Positions 14,401-25,340 of a stretch of DNA of 64,000 nucleotides are shown piece after piece (position 1 is the stretch's first letter; every line of letters begins with the position of its first letter). The position numbers and the translations under genes are program-made. Below the pieces are notes generated by a model. It had not been told where the DNA came from, made no database searches, and was given only the letters and a program-made list of their open reading frames with translations. Source of the stretch: Gigantopelta aegis (lineage: Eukaryota; Mollusca; Gastropoda; Neomphalida; Peltospiridae). The stretch lies in assembly GCF_016097555.1 (NCBI RefSeq), contig NC_054701.1, positions 34,506,413-34,570,412 on the forward strand. Direction: 5' to 3'.

Positions 14401-14934
14401 ATGTATTAATGGCTAAAAATTGTCAGTCATACACCAGTAACTCTTCTTTTCTCTTTCTATCTTAATTTGGTAGGTGGTCAAACAAAGAATTCAAAAGGTG
14501 TAGAGGGTGAAAACAAACAGGGATGCAGTTCTCTATGGAATAAGGTGAACCAGCGGGCTTGCGTTAAACGGAAGATAGGCAGACGGACAGACAAATAAAC
14601 ACAATGAGTTGTGGCCGATCAGACTGGTAGACATGTAGGCAGACAGGCATTATAAAGATATCGAAGGTTTTTAATGGAGAGCGAGATAAAGTGCCTAGAA
14701 AGCGATAAAGTACCACGAACCACGATTTCTCTCTGACACATACAAGACAGTGACTATATATTTAGAACTGAGTACTTATTTTAAATACCAGCACAGGTTT
14801 TGAAAACACTATATATAGTACAGTTAGCTATCTACCGTATGTGATACACTGATATGTAAATAATAGTGATTTACCAAACAATGCACCACTGAAGTTAGTA
14901 TCCAAAACAGACAACCGTTCAGAATTAGGTCCAT
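4103..14934 (-). CDS. SRCR-EGF-ZP single-pass membrane protein, nine exons, complete
   Basis: Exons on the minus strand, in coding order, are 14934-14875, 12252-12179, 11164-10914, 10211-10104, 9350-9172, 7369-7170, 6602-6414, 5332-5073 and 4251-4103. All junctions are GT-AG and all phases agree (0,2,1,1,0,2,2,1), giving 489 aa. The order is signal peptide (about 1-19), SRCR domain (about 21-129), EGF (129-164), ZP module (about 166-410), basic site (GRRAARDVAR), transmembrane helix (about 452-474) and a 15-residue tail. ZP proteins polymerise into extracellular matrices or act as surface receptors; SRCR and EGF modules bind ligands. DMBT1-like proteins also join SRCR and ZP, but usually with many SRCR copies. 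Exon 8 has a second in-phase donor after 5010, which would give 510 aa. A head-to-head neighbour encodes another surface protein. The function is unknown; the gene model is strong, the exact isoform less so. Confidence 0.88.
4230..4440 (-). repeat. Local duplication of the last ZP-gene splice acceptor
   Basis: About 55 bp at 4230-4283 (acceptor plus the first 20 nt of exon 9) recurs at 4381-4438, offset by about 153 bp. Both copies keep a pyrimidine-containing tract and an AG. Confidence 0.85.
4805..5008. repeat. Trinucleotide microsatellite in the last ZP-gene intron
   Basis: (TAC)n, (CAT)n and (TTA)n runs. On the minus strand the tract starts exactly at the alternative exon-8 donor (GTAATAAT). 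Confidence 0.9.
5073..9350 (-). CDS. ZP gene exons 5-8: complete zona pellucida module
   Basis: Exon 9350-9172 begins the ZP-N half (GETLTCTSQ, RDSTCHATG, PLNGCGTTSR) and 7369-7170 continues it (NTMIYENVV, VPFECVVPV). Exons 6602-6414 and 5332-5073 carry ZP-C (FYVQLNM, FAMMCDAT, IIQHGC, YLHCDVIVC, SRCASGC). The cysteines expected for ZP-N (four) and ZP-C (six) are all visible. After the last pair comes NPGRRAARDVAR, a plausible proprotein-convertase cleavage region, as is usual between ZP-C and the membrane anchor. A second phase-1 donor after 5010 would add 21 hydrophobic and basic residues. A hAT fossil lies in the intron 7370-9171. Confidence 0.87.
5440..5665 (+). repeat. SINE family B, 5' truncated
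   Basis: Contains 'ccacgacgactggtatatca', the 'atataaaagatccg' core and the 'caatgtggttctagggtgtc' tail. Lies in the intron after ZP-gene exon 7. Confidence 0.8.
5666..6413. other. ZP-gene intron, unique sequence
   Basis: A/T-rich intron sequence. No further exon, repeat family or RNA gene recognised. Confidence 0.5.
7047..7101. repeat. (TG)n microsatellite
   Basis: About 27 TG units in the ZP-gene intron, 70 bp downstream of exon 6 on the minus strand. Confidence 0.95.
7757..8219 (+). mobile_element. hAT transposase fragment, broken
   Basis: On the plus strand around 7980-8160 the translation reads LTLPLSSAECE, a stop, then VFSQLKMIKTDRRSKLNV and VSKLLHIKLN. This is the C-terminal dimerisation region of hAT transposases (family form: LPVS-AECERGFS-LKRIKT-LRN). 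An upstream frame (7757-7981) lies in another phase, so there is at least one stop and one frame change. It sits antisense in a ZP-gene intron. No intact ends found. Confidence 0.7.
10104..10211 (-). CDS. ZP gene exon 4: EGF-like domain
   Basis: A 108-nt exon with phase 1 at both ends, the classic portable EGF exon. It encodes DNCLSSPCQNGGTC followed by STYNCTCANDWVGHSCE, with the six cysteines of an EGF module. It lacks a clear D-x-D/N-E calcium-binding start, so a non-calcium EGF is more likely. The donor GAG|GTAAGA is strong. Confidence 0.87.
10509..10672. repeat. (TGAC)n/(TGGA)n/(TGAA)n microsatellite
   Basis: Impure tetranucleotide tract in the intron between the EGF and SRCR exons. Open frames over it (Ser/His/Ile-rich on the minus strand) are artefacts. 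Confidence 0.9.
10914..12252 (-). CDS. ZP gene exons 2-3: one SRCR domain
   Basis: Exons 12252-12179 and 11164-10914 together encode one scavenger receptor cysteine-rich domain. It starts with VTLILGPGPYKGLVQITH and continues through TGLVCDDSF, MVVCRQIGYP, LDDVHCTG, RLTECGH and AVICDG. There are six cysteines. Six cysteines and a two-exon structure are features of group A SRCR domains; group B domains usually have eight cysteines and one exon. The usual Trp of the WGTVCDD motif is replaced (RTGLVCDD). The intron between the exons carries a long poly-T tract and a minus-strand SINE. Confidence 0.85.
11366..11424. repeat. Poly-T tract of 59 bp
   Basis: Uninterrupted T run on the plus strand (poly-A on the gene strand) in the intron splitting the SRCR domain. 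The length is likely to vary or be mis-assembled. Confidence 0.95.
11850..12112 (-). repeat. SINE family A, diverged, minus strand
   Basis: Reads on the plus strand as 'tgcaacatcccacagacagg', 'gtgcactggctggaacgaga' and a head ending 'ggacgagcgctttaccac'. Lies in the intron splitting the SRCR domain. Confidence 0.75.
12462..13688. repeat. 26-bp minisatellite with 52-bp higher-order period
   Basis: About 47 units alternate between 'ttagttaggtattatattga' and 'ttagttacgtactatattga' forms, each 26 bp, so the true period is 52 bp. It fills about half of ZP-gene intron 1. Too regular and spacer-free to be a CRISPR array. Confidence 0.95.
13845..14035 (+). repeat. SINE-like repeat, type D head
   Basis: Shares 'gctgtctgtccaggacag' and a following 'gttagttgttagcgagac' with the copy at 40112. 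The usual core and tail are absent here. Confidence 0.55.
14875..14934 (-). CDS. ZP gene exon 1: start codon and signal peptide
   Basis: This exon is too short to stand out as a reading frame. It reads MDLILNGCLFWILTSVVHCL, a short polar start, a hydrophobic core and a small-residue cleavage region, then ends at a clean GTAAAT donor in phase 0. It joins in frame to the SRCR exon at 12252, across a 2.6 kb intron that contains the minisatellite. I chose this ATG because it is the only one directly giving a secretion signal in phase with the SRCR exon. Upstream, a (TAG)n tract begins about 100 bp away. Confidence 0.82.
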
Positions 14935-15036
14935 GGTCAGTATCTTCTGACCTCGTGGGATATATCACATCTGGTGGTTCATGTACGTACTCCTAGTAGA
15001 CAGATAACTACGTGAGTGCGGCACTATATCTGTTCT

Positions 15037-15537
<501 letters not shown>

Positions 15538-16049
15538 CATACGTAGCCTATGGTATAAAATATATGCTCGCTTGTTTTAAAAATAAAGAAATATAGGTCT
15601 ACAGGTGTTTTTAGTCTCAAGGAAATTACAAATTAGGATCTTGTAAACAGGACTCATTTTAAATATCTTTAGATAAATGTACTACTATTACCTCCATAAT
15701 ATATCCCAAATTTCAAAATGTGTTCCCAAAATGCATGTGTTTTTCGCGACAGAACCATGCAATTAGACGTATTAAACAACCTATGTACATGTATTAAGAT
15801 CTCGGATGCCTCGACATGCAATTGTGCAACTGTTGCAAGTACTTGGAGCAGATTTGGAAGCAACGACCGACCGTTCACGGCCTCTTTCGCCGGAAACCCA
15901 AGTGTTAATTTTAATAACTTTACGCTTTTTCAGCAATGGGGGATTTCTGTCTGAAATAGCAAACTTTCACGGTGTATCAATTTGGTCATGTTTTAGCAAG
16001 TACCTCCATACTGTTATCCTTGCAATTTGCTAACATTTTAATAACATTA
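15538..16049. other. Intergenic, no gene supported
   Basis: Overlapping short open frames on both strands (about 15670-16030) resemble no family that I know. Possibly an old repeat. Confidence 0.4.
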
Positions 16050-16300
16050 CAGGCACGGCGAAAGAAAGTTGACATCGGGGGGAGGGGGGGGGGGGGGTGT
16101 CTGACTGAGATCGAGGATGCAAAGCAAAGTTTCTAGGGGTATGGGGGTATTCTCACCCGTAAAATAAATTTTGAAAATTAGATGTCTTGAAATGCAATTA
16201 GCTGCATTCTACACGTAAAATTCATCTCTGCCTTAAGATTTACTATCAGAATTATTGAGGGGGCTAGAGCCCCTCTAGCCCCTCTGCTCCGCCGTGCCTG
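16050..16300. mobile_element. MITE, CAGGCACGGCG ends, 5-bp target duplication
   Basis: 251 bp, from CAGGCACGGCG to CGCCGTGCCTG, flanked by CATTA at 16045-16049 and 16301-16305. Contains a G-rich run and a C-rich partner near each end. No coding capacity. Confidence 0.85.
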
Positions 16301-16559
16301 CATTACGTTTCCAACAAATTAAATTTAAAAAAAAAAAAAATTAAATACAGCAAGGTAACTGGATGGAAACTAGAGCTGGGCGGTATTGAAATTTCAGGTT
16401 TGGTATCGGTATCGGTATCGGTATCGGCATTTTGGGGGCGATTTACCTCGGTATCGGTACAGTATTCGGTATGCGATATAGAGCGGTATTTTCGATATAC
16501 TGTGCTTTAAATGCATGCCCGAATTAAGTGCACCAGCTAATTTCATCTAAATAAAATTA

Positions 16560-18348
16560 CATCCTCTGTTTTGTAATTTCTCATCATTGATTTTCGTGAT
16601 AGTTTAATCTGTTTAGTTTTCATTATTTATTTTTGTTAGTTTTACTGTTTTGTTTGTACTGTTTGTTTTGTTTATTTGTACGTTTTGTTTTGTTTCGTTT
16701 TGTTTGTTGTTTTGGGTTTTTTGTTTTGTTTATTGTTGTTTTTTGTTTTGTTTGTTTGTTTTGTTTTGTCTGTTTTTGTTTGTTTTGTTTTTGTTTTTGT
16801 GCTTTTGTTTTGTTTTGTTTTGTTTTTGTGATCTAATCTCATTATTGATTACTGTTCCGGTTTATTTTATGTTGGGAGGTTTCTTGCCATCTATTCTGTT
16901 CTTAGTTTTTTGTCTTCATGCATAGTTCATTTTGGCTTGTCTTGTTAATTCTCATTGTTGAAATGTGTACCATTTTGGTTGCTTCTCCATTTTTTTATTT
17001 TTTTATTGTTTGTTTTGCTTTGTTTTCTTTGTTTCTTTTGTTTTGTTTTGTTTGTTTGTTTTTCTTTTCTTTTTGTTTGTTCGTTTGGTTGATTGGTTGG
17101 TTGTTTGTTTGTTTGTTTTGTTTGTTTGTCTGTTCCAGCTGGGGGTTTTCTGATGTTCCATTATTGTTGATTGTTTAGGCCTACTGTTGTTTTCCTGCAT
17201 TCTGTTCCCTTTATTTTCTCATTAATTTTCGTGATAGTTTATTCTATTTTGTTTTCATTATTTTTGTTACATTTCACTGTTCAATTTGTTGGTCTATTCG
17301 CTGTTTCCTTATTTTCTCATCATTGATTTTCGTGATACTTTATTCTCTTTAGTTTTCATTATTTATGTTTGTTAGTTTATACTGTTTTGTTTGTACTGTT
17401 TGTTTTGTTTGTTTGTTTGTACTGTTTGTTTTGTTTGTTTGTTTGTTGTTTTTGTTTGTTGTTTTTGTGTGTTTGTGTTTTGTTTTTGTTTGTTTTGTTT
17501 TGTTTGTTTTTGTTTTGTTTTTGTGATCTAATCTCATTGTTGATTTTGATTACTGTTCCGGTTTATTTTGTATTGGGAGGTTTCTTCCCATCTATTCTGT
17601 TCTCAGTTATTTCTTTCATGCATAGTTCATTTTGTCTTGTTTGTCTTGTTAATTCTTATTTTTGAAATGTGTAACATTTTGGTTGCTTCTCCATTTTTTT
17701 TTTTTTTTATTGTTTGTTTTGTTTTGTTTCTTTCTCATTAATTTTCGGGATAGTTTATTCTATTTTGTTTTCATTATTTTTGTTACATTTCACTGTTCGA
17801 TTTGTTGGTCTATTCGCTGTTTCCTTATTTTCTCATCATTGATTTTCGTGATACTTTATTCTCTTTGGTTTTCATTATTTATTTATGTTTGTTTGTTTTG
17901 TTTGTTTGTACTGTTTGTTTTGTTTTGTTTGTTTGTTGTTGTTTTTGGTTGTTGTTTTTTGTGTGTGTGTTTTTTGTGTTTTGTTTTGTCTTGTTTTGTT
18001 TGTTTGTTTTGTTTTGTTTTGTTTTTGTGTTTTGTTTTTCGTTTCGTTTTGTCTTGTTTTGTTTTGTTTGTTTTGTTTGTTTGTTTGTTTGTTTTGTTTT
18101 GTTTTGTTTTGTTTTGTTTTTGTGATCTAATGTCATAATTGATTTTGATTACTGTTCCAGTCTATTTTTTGTTGGGAGGTTTCTTCCCATCAATTCTGTT
18201 CTCAGTTATTTCTGTTCATGTATAGTTCATTTTATCTTGTTTGTCTTGTTAATTTTGTGTGTGTGTTTTTTTGTGTGTGTTTTTGTTTTTTGTTTGTTTT
18301 GTTTTGTTTGTTTTAGTTTGTTGTGCTTGGTTTTGTGTGGGCTTTTTT

Positions 18349-18394
<46 letters not shown>

Positions 18395-19170
18395 TGTGTG
18401 TGTGTGTGTTAGTTTTCTTTAATTGAGTTCTATCATTTGTTTTTGTTTAGTTTTTATCTGTTCACTTACTTTCTATATATACATTTGGTAATAATGAAGA
18501 AGACTATACACGGTAGGTATTTGTTGTTAATGTTACCGTTATTGCTCTTCTTCTTTTTTATCGAATTCTGTGTTTGTTAGTATTGATTTATTGATTTACT
18601 GTTCGTTGTTGTTGTTTGATGTTATTATCATTGTTGTTTGTGTGAACTTTTCTGTTCCTTTCAGTTTGTTTTTATTGATTTCTGTAACAGCTACTCTGTT
18701 TTTATGTCTCTTTCTTTCTATGTACAGTTTGTTCTGTACTTTTATATTCACTTCATATTAGTTATTTCTGTTTGTTTTGTGGATTTCGTTGAGGATTCTT
18801 TTTTTTATGTTACTGCCATTGCATATTCATGCTTGTTTTGTTTATTTAAGTGTGTTCTGTATGTAAATGTTTTTTGTTTGAGGAGGGGGTGAAATGTTTT
18901 TAAATGTTGGTTGTATGTGTGTGACTTTGTTTATTTGTTTTGTTGTGTGTGGGGTTTTTTTATTTTTTTGGGGGGGTGGGGGGGTGTGTTCTTTTGTTGT
19001 TTGTTTATGTGTTGGTTTTGTTTTATTTTTGCTTGGTTTTGTTTTGTGTGTGTGTTGTTGATATTGTTTGTTTTTGTTGTTTGATTGGGGGCTTTGTAGG
19101 GGTTTTGTTTTGGTTTGGTTTTGCATTTTTATTGTTGAGATTTCGAAGGACTTTTGGTGGGTTGTTTTAA
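16560..19170. repeat. 2.6 kb T/G-rich repeat block upstream of the vWA gene
   Basis: Contains several copies of a roughly 0.5 kb unit: 'tcatcattgattttcgtgat' at about 16580, 17315 and 17830, and 'gttgggaggtttctt' at about 16870, 17570 and 18170, separated by TTTTG-rich runs. A (TG)n tract lies at 18349-18409. The plus strand is almost free of A and C in places. Phe/Cys/Leu-rich frames are artefacts. Confidence 0.8.
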
Positions 19171-19569
19171 TTGTTTATCAGTACCTGCTTATACTGACTG
19201 GCTTAATTAAATCGGCTTGTTAATACGATGATACTATATTACAATAATTACATATATATAAATGGATGGACGGATATTAAGACATAATTGAACATCTAGT
19301 TTCCTATGGTGACAAATCGGACGTAATTTGTATCTCTGGAGTGATTTACATGCTGACACGGGTCATTAATATGATTGTATAAAATCAGGATGCTTTAGTT
19401 GAAATGGTAGACTGCGCAGTCGAGATAACAACGTGTACATGTATATCCTTCCTCTATTCGCGAACTATTGAAGTGCCTTCAAATAGGCTTGTTGACACGC
19501 TAAGTGTTTAAAATCACGCAACTTCCTATAATGCTACTAGTCTCATGGGAACAACTATCAGTTGCCATT
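19171..19569. promoter_or_regulatory. Probable 5' flank of the vWA gene
   Basis: Higher-complexity sequence between the T/G block and the vWA start codon. It presumably includes the promoter and 5' UTR; no TATA box or initiator can be called with confidence. Confidence 0.35.
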
Positions 19570-21932
19570 ATGCAAGAAAAGGTTACTTTAAAACTACTCG
19601 CCCTGTTTATGTTATTTCAGATTTGTCAAATGAAAGAACGTAAGTATTAATTCAATACTTGTAACGTATAAAGATGTATTAGTTCATTTTGAAATATATA
19701 TCCTTTGGGTAAGATTTTCAGGATGGGAATGTATTATTATTTAACGATTGATCAATCTGTCTTCCCGTTTTTACTTTACTTTTAAATCTTTGCAGTTCAA
19801 AAGAAGATGCTATCATTAAAATAAGAATTCTTAATGCGTTAACAGTTGTAAATTTCACATTCTGCAGCAGGAGCTTGTGTTTTGAAGTTACAGCAAAGAA
19901 TTCAGAAAAGGTGCCACTGGACTTTTCTGCCTCTAAGATGGCGACAAACATGAGAACGCTATTTATACAGTAACTCTTCAAACAATATTAACTTGATTAA
20001 TTCAACCTTAACCAAATGCAGTGTAATCTCATTGAAAACAAATCTCTATCCTGATGCTCTTTTTTGTTTCAGACTGTCAGCTGGACGAAGTTAAAAAAGA
20101 CATTTTCTTTTTACTGGATTCTTCGGGCAGCGTTGGCTACAGAAACTTCCAAACGGCCAAAGCGTTCATTGCTGGATTCGTCAGCCGCTTACCAATAGGG
20201 GTCAGCAACACACACGTTGCCATCATTCGGTTTTCTTCCGCACCCAAGCGGTACGCCAGCCTCAACTCGTATTACACGAAGCAGAATCTGATATCTGCCG
20301 TGGCCAACATTCGATACACCGGTGGAAGCACCAACACTGCAGAGGCCCTGGAGTTCCTCAGAACAAAACTGATGAGAAGTTCTCGCGGTGATCGAAAAGA
20401 TGCTGAAAACATCATCATAATAATCACTGATGGCTCGTCGACCTCGCTGCCCTCGAAGCTGACTCGAGAGGTGTCCACGCTGCACGAGATGGGAGTTGTT
20501 ATTGCTGCTATCGGAGTGGGCTCGATGGTGAAGAAGACGGAACTGGATTTCATGGCATCAGAGGACAGGTTGTCCTTTACGGTGGAAAACTACAAAGCTC
20601 TGTTTGCTATACAATCGTCGCTTTTTGGTGTTACGTGTGATAAAAGTAAGTACTTAAAGAGACAAACCCTAGTTTCAGCCCATGGAAATTAACACTAAGT
20701 TTAGTTAATCTACAAACCTGTAACACATTTGGATAAAGTTACAACTGAGTGAAATAAGAATCTGTAACTTTGAAATGGTGAAATACCCCCTAAAAATAGA
20801 CTAAAACTCGACTCCATAACTGTGACCACTCAGACGCACGTGTGTTTTTAAAAAATATGAGAAATTCATTTTGTGATATTAAAACAAAACAGGATGACCA
20901 AAAACACTTCGAATGTACGGAAATAGATAATTTAACCAATAAAATCTATGTAAAGTATGATTTCAGTTATTAAAAAACGGCTCTAATAGTAACAAATATG
21001 CCTTAGTGTTTAAAAACTAGGGTACTAGTATGTCCCTTTAACTGCCATTGTAATGATGGGTATATATACATTTGGTAATATTTGTTTTCAAATATGCTTA
21101 ATCTATATATCACTCTAAACGTGTGGACTTTGGTGTTATTATGAACGGATTAAGTACCAGTAACTTATCTAGTGGATAATGTATGATGAAGTGTGGATTC
21201 ATGAAAATAATTCACGATCACTGCAGTGAACTATTTCTCATGAATTCACACTTTGGAGTGCATTCTCTATCTTAATTCAGTATTGATTACTTAACTGCCA
21301 AATTAATTACTATTTTTTATATTTAAAAAATGGTTAAAATGGCAAGAGATATTTACAAAATTAACACCCCAAGACGACAGGATCCCTTCGGGTGTAACCT
21401 AAACATTTCTTCCAGCCAAACGTGTAACTATATATATGTACAACGTACTCAATTCACAATGCAGATTTATTTCCTCGTTGGCAAAAGTGTTGTAGTTGCT
21501 TCAAGGCACAAGTTCAGTTAGTGGTGGCTTCAAATCCCTGACTTAAAGGTACAAAAAGTTCAGATGGCTTTGTTAACAGTTATAGATTAAGTAAAAATAA
21601 TCCATAGGTAGAGCAACAATATGACGTCACAGGAATCGATTAAGACCAGTTCGTTATAGTGTATCTTACAGGATCAATATTACAAATTGCACTTTACTTT
21701 GTTGTGTTAATTAGCTTAATTCTAAATTAGTGCTCAAGTTATGATCCATTAAATGTCGAGGTGATGTTTTGTGTCCATGCATGTAACATGAATGTCATAT
21801 AATTTTGAAAACTAAATGTATCCATTCTCTCTATCCTATTAAAACCCTTCCTCTTCATCATTCCATCCATCCATCCATCCATCTGTCAGTCAATCCATCC
21901 ACACATACATGTATACATACATACATACATAA

Positions 21933-21963
<31 letters not shown>

Positions 21964-23599
21964 CATACATCAATAGCTCAGAGTGCATCGTGGTTAACCT
22001 TGCAATTTGCGGGCAATTATCCCCAGCGCCAGTGCGTTAACATCTATGTATGTAACAGTCAACCTCGACATCCATACAATATATAGATATTCATACATCA
22101 ATACATATGATACTAGCCAGTGCCAGGTCTGCCCGCTGTTTCATGCACGTAAGTGGGATCGACTGCGTAGATTGTAGGCCCCATGCATGTGGTTGAGTTA
22201 AAGAGCATCCTTTTTATGGATGCCTCAATAGCTCAGAGCGCATCGTGGTTAGCCTTGCGGGCGATTCGGTGCCACAGGTTCGAGTCCCACCAACGGCATG
22301 GGATAATTTGTGAGGCCAGAAAGGATTTGATTATCCCCTGCACCAGTGCGTTAATATCTATGTATGTAACAGTCAACCTCGACATACATACTATATATAG
22401 ATATTCATACATCAATACATCAATACATACATACATACATACATACATACACACACACACATACATACATACATACATACATACATACATACATACACCC
22501 ATCCCATGTTATCATCTAATCATCCAATCCCATCACATTCTTCACCATATAATCCCTCCCTTTCACCGCTCTCCCTTCACCATAAACTAAAAATCCCATG
22601 CCATCCCCTTCCACCCCATCTTATCTATAGCAAGTTACTAGCTGTCGTTAATAATTATTTGATATTTAACATTACCTTTCTTGTTTTTTAGCATCAAATA
22701 ACGTATCAGATCTAGAGGATGGCCAGTCAACAAAACAGTACACGACTGATCCGGTTTGGTTGGACACTTCAACTGAGATCCAGACGGCATCTACGAGACT
22801 GTTATTACTTAGTAAAACCACACAACATCTAACAAATAAACCAGTGTCGTCGCAAACAGATTCATCGTCCAAAGTTCGATTACAGTCTTGGCAGAGTTTT
22901 ATTACTGGAGCTAGTTATGTAACGAAAAATCAACAAACCTCTGGTTTGACGTCATCAAAACCAAATACAGTTGAAACCACTGCTTTGGGCAAGAGAATGG
23001 AGACTATTTCACGCGTACTTACAACCGTTGAACCCGAAAAGCATACACTAAAAGATAATTCCACGATACCATTTTCACCAACTAGCAATCACAATAACCA
23101 AAGAACACTTGCGGTTGCAAATACCAAATCTGCAACTAAACGACCAACCGTGATGTCAGGGACTTCGACACATCAGTATGAACATGACAGATTCGTTACA
23201 GGAACTGAACAATCTGATTTAACTACACTAAACTTCAAGGAGCAATTCTCGATAATAACGACAACAGAAAATGACCGTTCCGAATTGTTAACAGAAATGA
23301 GACGCTTGGACTCGACTACAGAAATCCGTATACCTACAAGCACGCAAATCACAACCTTTGCTGATTCATCGGGACGGCATAAGGATCCAGATGATACATC
23401 CTTGCGAAAGGGTGGACATTATTTAGACTCTAAAAGCAAACATGGATTATCCACTAAAATGCAGCGTAGTTTGAATATTATATTTTACACAACCGCCATC
23501 TTCGTCGGACTTGTTCTTATTTCCATTGTGATTATTATTGCAACTCGCAAGCAGAGATTAAAATCAAGAAGAAAGAAACCAGGTCTGGAAACTGTATAG
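19570..23599 (+). CDS. vWA-domain, Ser/Thr-rich, single-pass membrane protein, three exons
   Basis: Exons are 19570-19639, 20073-20645 and 22692-23599, with GT-AG introns in phase 1 on both sides of the vWA exon; 516 aa. Residues 1 to about 20 form a signal peptide (LKLLALFMLFQIC). The vWA domain (about 33-205) has an intact MIDAS: DSSGS at 39-43, Thr110 in TGGSTNT and Asp143 in ITDGS, so metal-dependent ligand binding is expected. Residues about 215-472 are Ser/Thr-rich with few cysteines, a likely O-glycosylated stalk. The transmembrane helix is about 475-498, followed by a basic tail ending GLETV. Integrin, matrilin and collagen families share the vWA fold but not this layout; I do not recognise a named orthologue. 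Another ATG just upstream (19547) is out of frame and soon stops. The gene is divergent from the ZP gene. Confidence 0.87.
20658..21037. mobile_element. TTAA-flanked MITE just past a vWA-gene splice donor
   Basis: TTAA at 20654-20657 and 21038-21041 bounds 380 bp. The left end AGAGACAAACCCTAGTTT matches the inverted right end (AGGGACATACTAGTACCCTA) with gaps. It starts 12 nt after the exon-2 donor. TTAA sites fit piggyBac- or Kolobok-type transposition. Confidence 0.6.
21042..21857. other. vWA-gene intron 2, unique sequence
   Basis: A/T-rich. No exon with fitting phase-1 boundaries and no recognisable repeat. Confidence 0.45.
21968..22425 (+). repeat. Two copies of a second tRNA-headed SINE, in (CATA)n
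   Basis: The copy at 22223-22425 has an A box (tagctcagagcgca) and a B box (ggttcgagtccc), followed by 'tatgtaacagtcaacctcga'. The copy at 21968-22095 lacks the B-box part. Both end in (CATA)n, and (CCAT)n/(CATA)n tracts surround them at 21858-22498. The cloverleaf is too poor for a functional tRNA. Confidence 0.7.
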
Positions 23600-23658
23600 T
23601 TACATGAACATTTGCAACTCACATTTAAGCCAGTGTAAAATATTTTTAAGTTAAATTT

Positions 23659-23664
23659 AATAAA
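23659..23664 (+). promoter_or_regulatory. Poly(A) signal AATAAA of the vWA gene
   Basis: A canonical AATAAA lies 60 nt past the TAG of the vWA gene and is followed by T-rich sequence. It suggests a very short 3' UTR. Confidence 0.6.
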
Positions 23665-23699
23665 GAAACATGATCACTTTTAATTATTTTTTAGTTTTT

Positions 23700-24317
23700 G
23701 GTTGGTTCTCCCCTTATCTTTTTTCCCCAATTAAAACTAGGAGATATGTTTAATGTTCAGCGACTTTGGGTCAACCTTTATTTTTCAAATTTTGGAATAA
23801 AAACTTGAATGTCGTCAAGGATATGTGTATCACCGTTGTGTTGAAGATATAGATACGGTAAATACCAATATGTGTCTTGTGCGGTCAATTTTTTTTGGTT
23901 GTGCCACAAAACAAATATGCCATTTCGTCAACTGGTCTTCAGAGTTTGGCATCCACACTTTATAGCGGGGTTCTGCCAGGTGCTGGTAGATTTGTAGAAT
24001 GTATTTGTGAGTTTACCCTTTGGCGTCACATAGTTTACACAGGTTCATTTAATAACATTTAATATTTTAATTTCTTTCCATGCCTTTTTTGGACCGGAAT
24101 ATCCTCTGCGAAAACGGAAGGTCACTCTACCCTTACAGTATGTGCAAATCGGTACAGAACCTTCGTATCCTGGTAATCTGATTGAAATCCGTTTCACTGG
24201 TCTATAACTATTGCCTGAAGTCCCGTACAGCTGATTTCAAGCCATAGTGTTACTGTGCTATACTGAACTCCATTAAAGACGCACCAGACAGATTTGTAAC
24301 TAAAAAGGATATAAGAA
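23700..24317. other. Intergenic, nothing recognised
   Basis: Downstream of the vWA gene. Short frames without support. Confidence 0.45.
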
Positions 24318-24615
24318 GGAAATGTTTTATTCAACGACGCACTCGACACATTTTATTTACGGTTATATGGTGTCGGACATATAGTTAAGGACCACATAGA
24401 TATTGAGAGAGGAAACCCGCTGTCGCCACTTCATGGGCTACTCCTTTTTTTTCGATTAACAGCAATGGATCTTTTATATGCATCATCCCACAGACAGGAT
24501 AGTACATACCACAGTCTTTGTTACACCAGTTGTGGAGCACTGGCTGGAACGAGAAATTGCCCAACTGATCGCGCATTAGGCGAGCGCTGTACCACCGAGC
24601 TACGTCCCGCCCCAG
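24318..24615 (-). repeat. SINE family A, near full length, minus strand
   Basis: Runs from the 3' end 'aaatgttttattcaacgacg' to the tRNA-like head 'gtaccaccgagctacgtccc'. A good local reference copy of about 297 bp. Confidence 0.88.
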
Positions 24616-24997
24616 GATTGTCAATAAATAACCCCAATATTTTATACAATGGTTAGGGTTACTGTGTGTCGTATACTAGTGTGGTTTAAACAATATTTAT
24701 TTCACAAAAGAAATGGATTGGCAAACCGTGTATACTTGTATATAGCAACTTCAAATATGCAATAGCAACAATAACTGAACATCGAGTTGCTTTTCAATGG
24801 ACTTAGTATATTTGTCTTTAGAATATATATTTTTTAATTTACATTTTTGTTTTCCAAATAAAATGTTTTTGAGAGTTGGTATGGGTTTAATTTTTCATAA
24901 TATGTTTTATATGAGTTTTGGAATCATTAATTATGTTGTTACATGACAATTCATTGGTTCGATTTTGACACAAACGGAATAGAGTACATTTGGTAAT

Positions 24998-25340
24998 TCT
25001 GACATGTAGCCCTCAGAGGAAACACGCTACATGTTCCCATTAGCAGCAAGGGGTCTTTTATATGTACTTTCCCGCCGACACGATAGCACATAGCAGTGGC
25101 GAATCCAGAAAATTTATTTAGGGGGCCCCAATGACATGAGGCGGAATGTCATGGGAACTTTGAGGGAGGTTTGGAGGGGGATCGTAAAACGAAAACGAAA
25201 AAACTAATATATATAATAAAATTATAACTGTCGCAAAATTTAGGGGGCGGGCCACTGCCCCCCCCCCCCCCCCCGATCCGCCTCTGCATAGCACGGTCTT
25301 TGATGTATGTGTCGTGGGCACAGACCAGTCGTTTGATATG
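24998..25340 (-). repeat. SINE family B fragment split by a MITE
   Basis: Two parts, 24998-25093 and 25287-25340, continue each other across the inserted element (cacatag ... catagcacggtctttgat). Confidence 0.75.
25094..25286. mobile_element. MITE, CAGTGGCG ends, nested in a SINE
   Basis: 193 bp, from CAGTGGCGAATCCAG to CGATCCGCCTCTG, with CATAG at 25089-25093 and 25287-25291. Includes a run of about 16 C. Confidence 0.82.

Noticed and set aside
16633-19170. Phe/Cys/Leu/Val-rich frames and Lys/Thr/Asn-rich frames on the other strand
   Set aside because: Expected from T/G-rich low-complexity DNA; no domain and no splice context.
19718-19981. Minus-strand 87-aa frame in vWA-gene intron 1
   Set aside because: No domain, wrong strand; the only acceptor-like site on the plus strand here (about 19795) leads to a stop within ten codons in the required phase.
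20189-20553. Minus-strand frames over the vWA exon
   Set aside because: Shadows of the vWA coding sequence.
22223-22300. Possible tRNA gene
   Set aside because: A and B boxes are present but the arms do not pair well, a partial copy lies nearby, and the tail is SINE-like.
22183-22590. 135-aa frame rich in HTYIHT
   Set aside because: Made from (CATA)n and SINE sequence.
24318-24656. Short frames on both strands over 24.3-24.7 kb
   Set aside because: Translations of a SINE; similar peptides appear wherever the SINE does (e.g. 39.7 kb, 42.9 kb, 46.3 kb).
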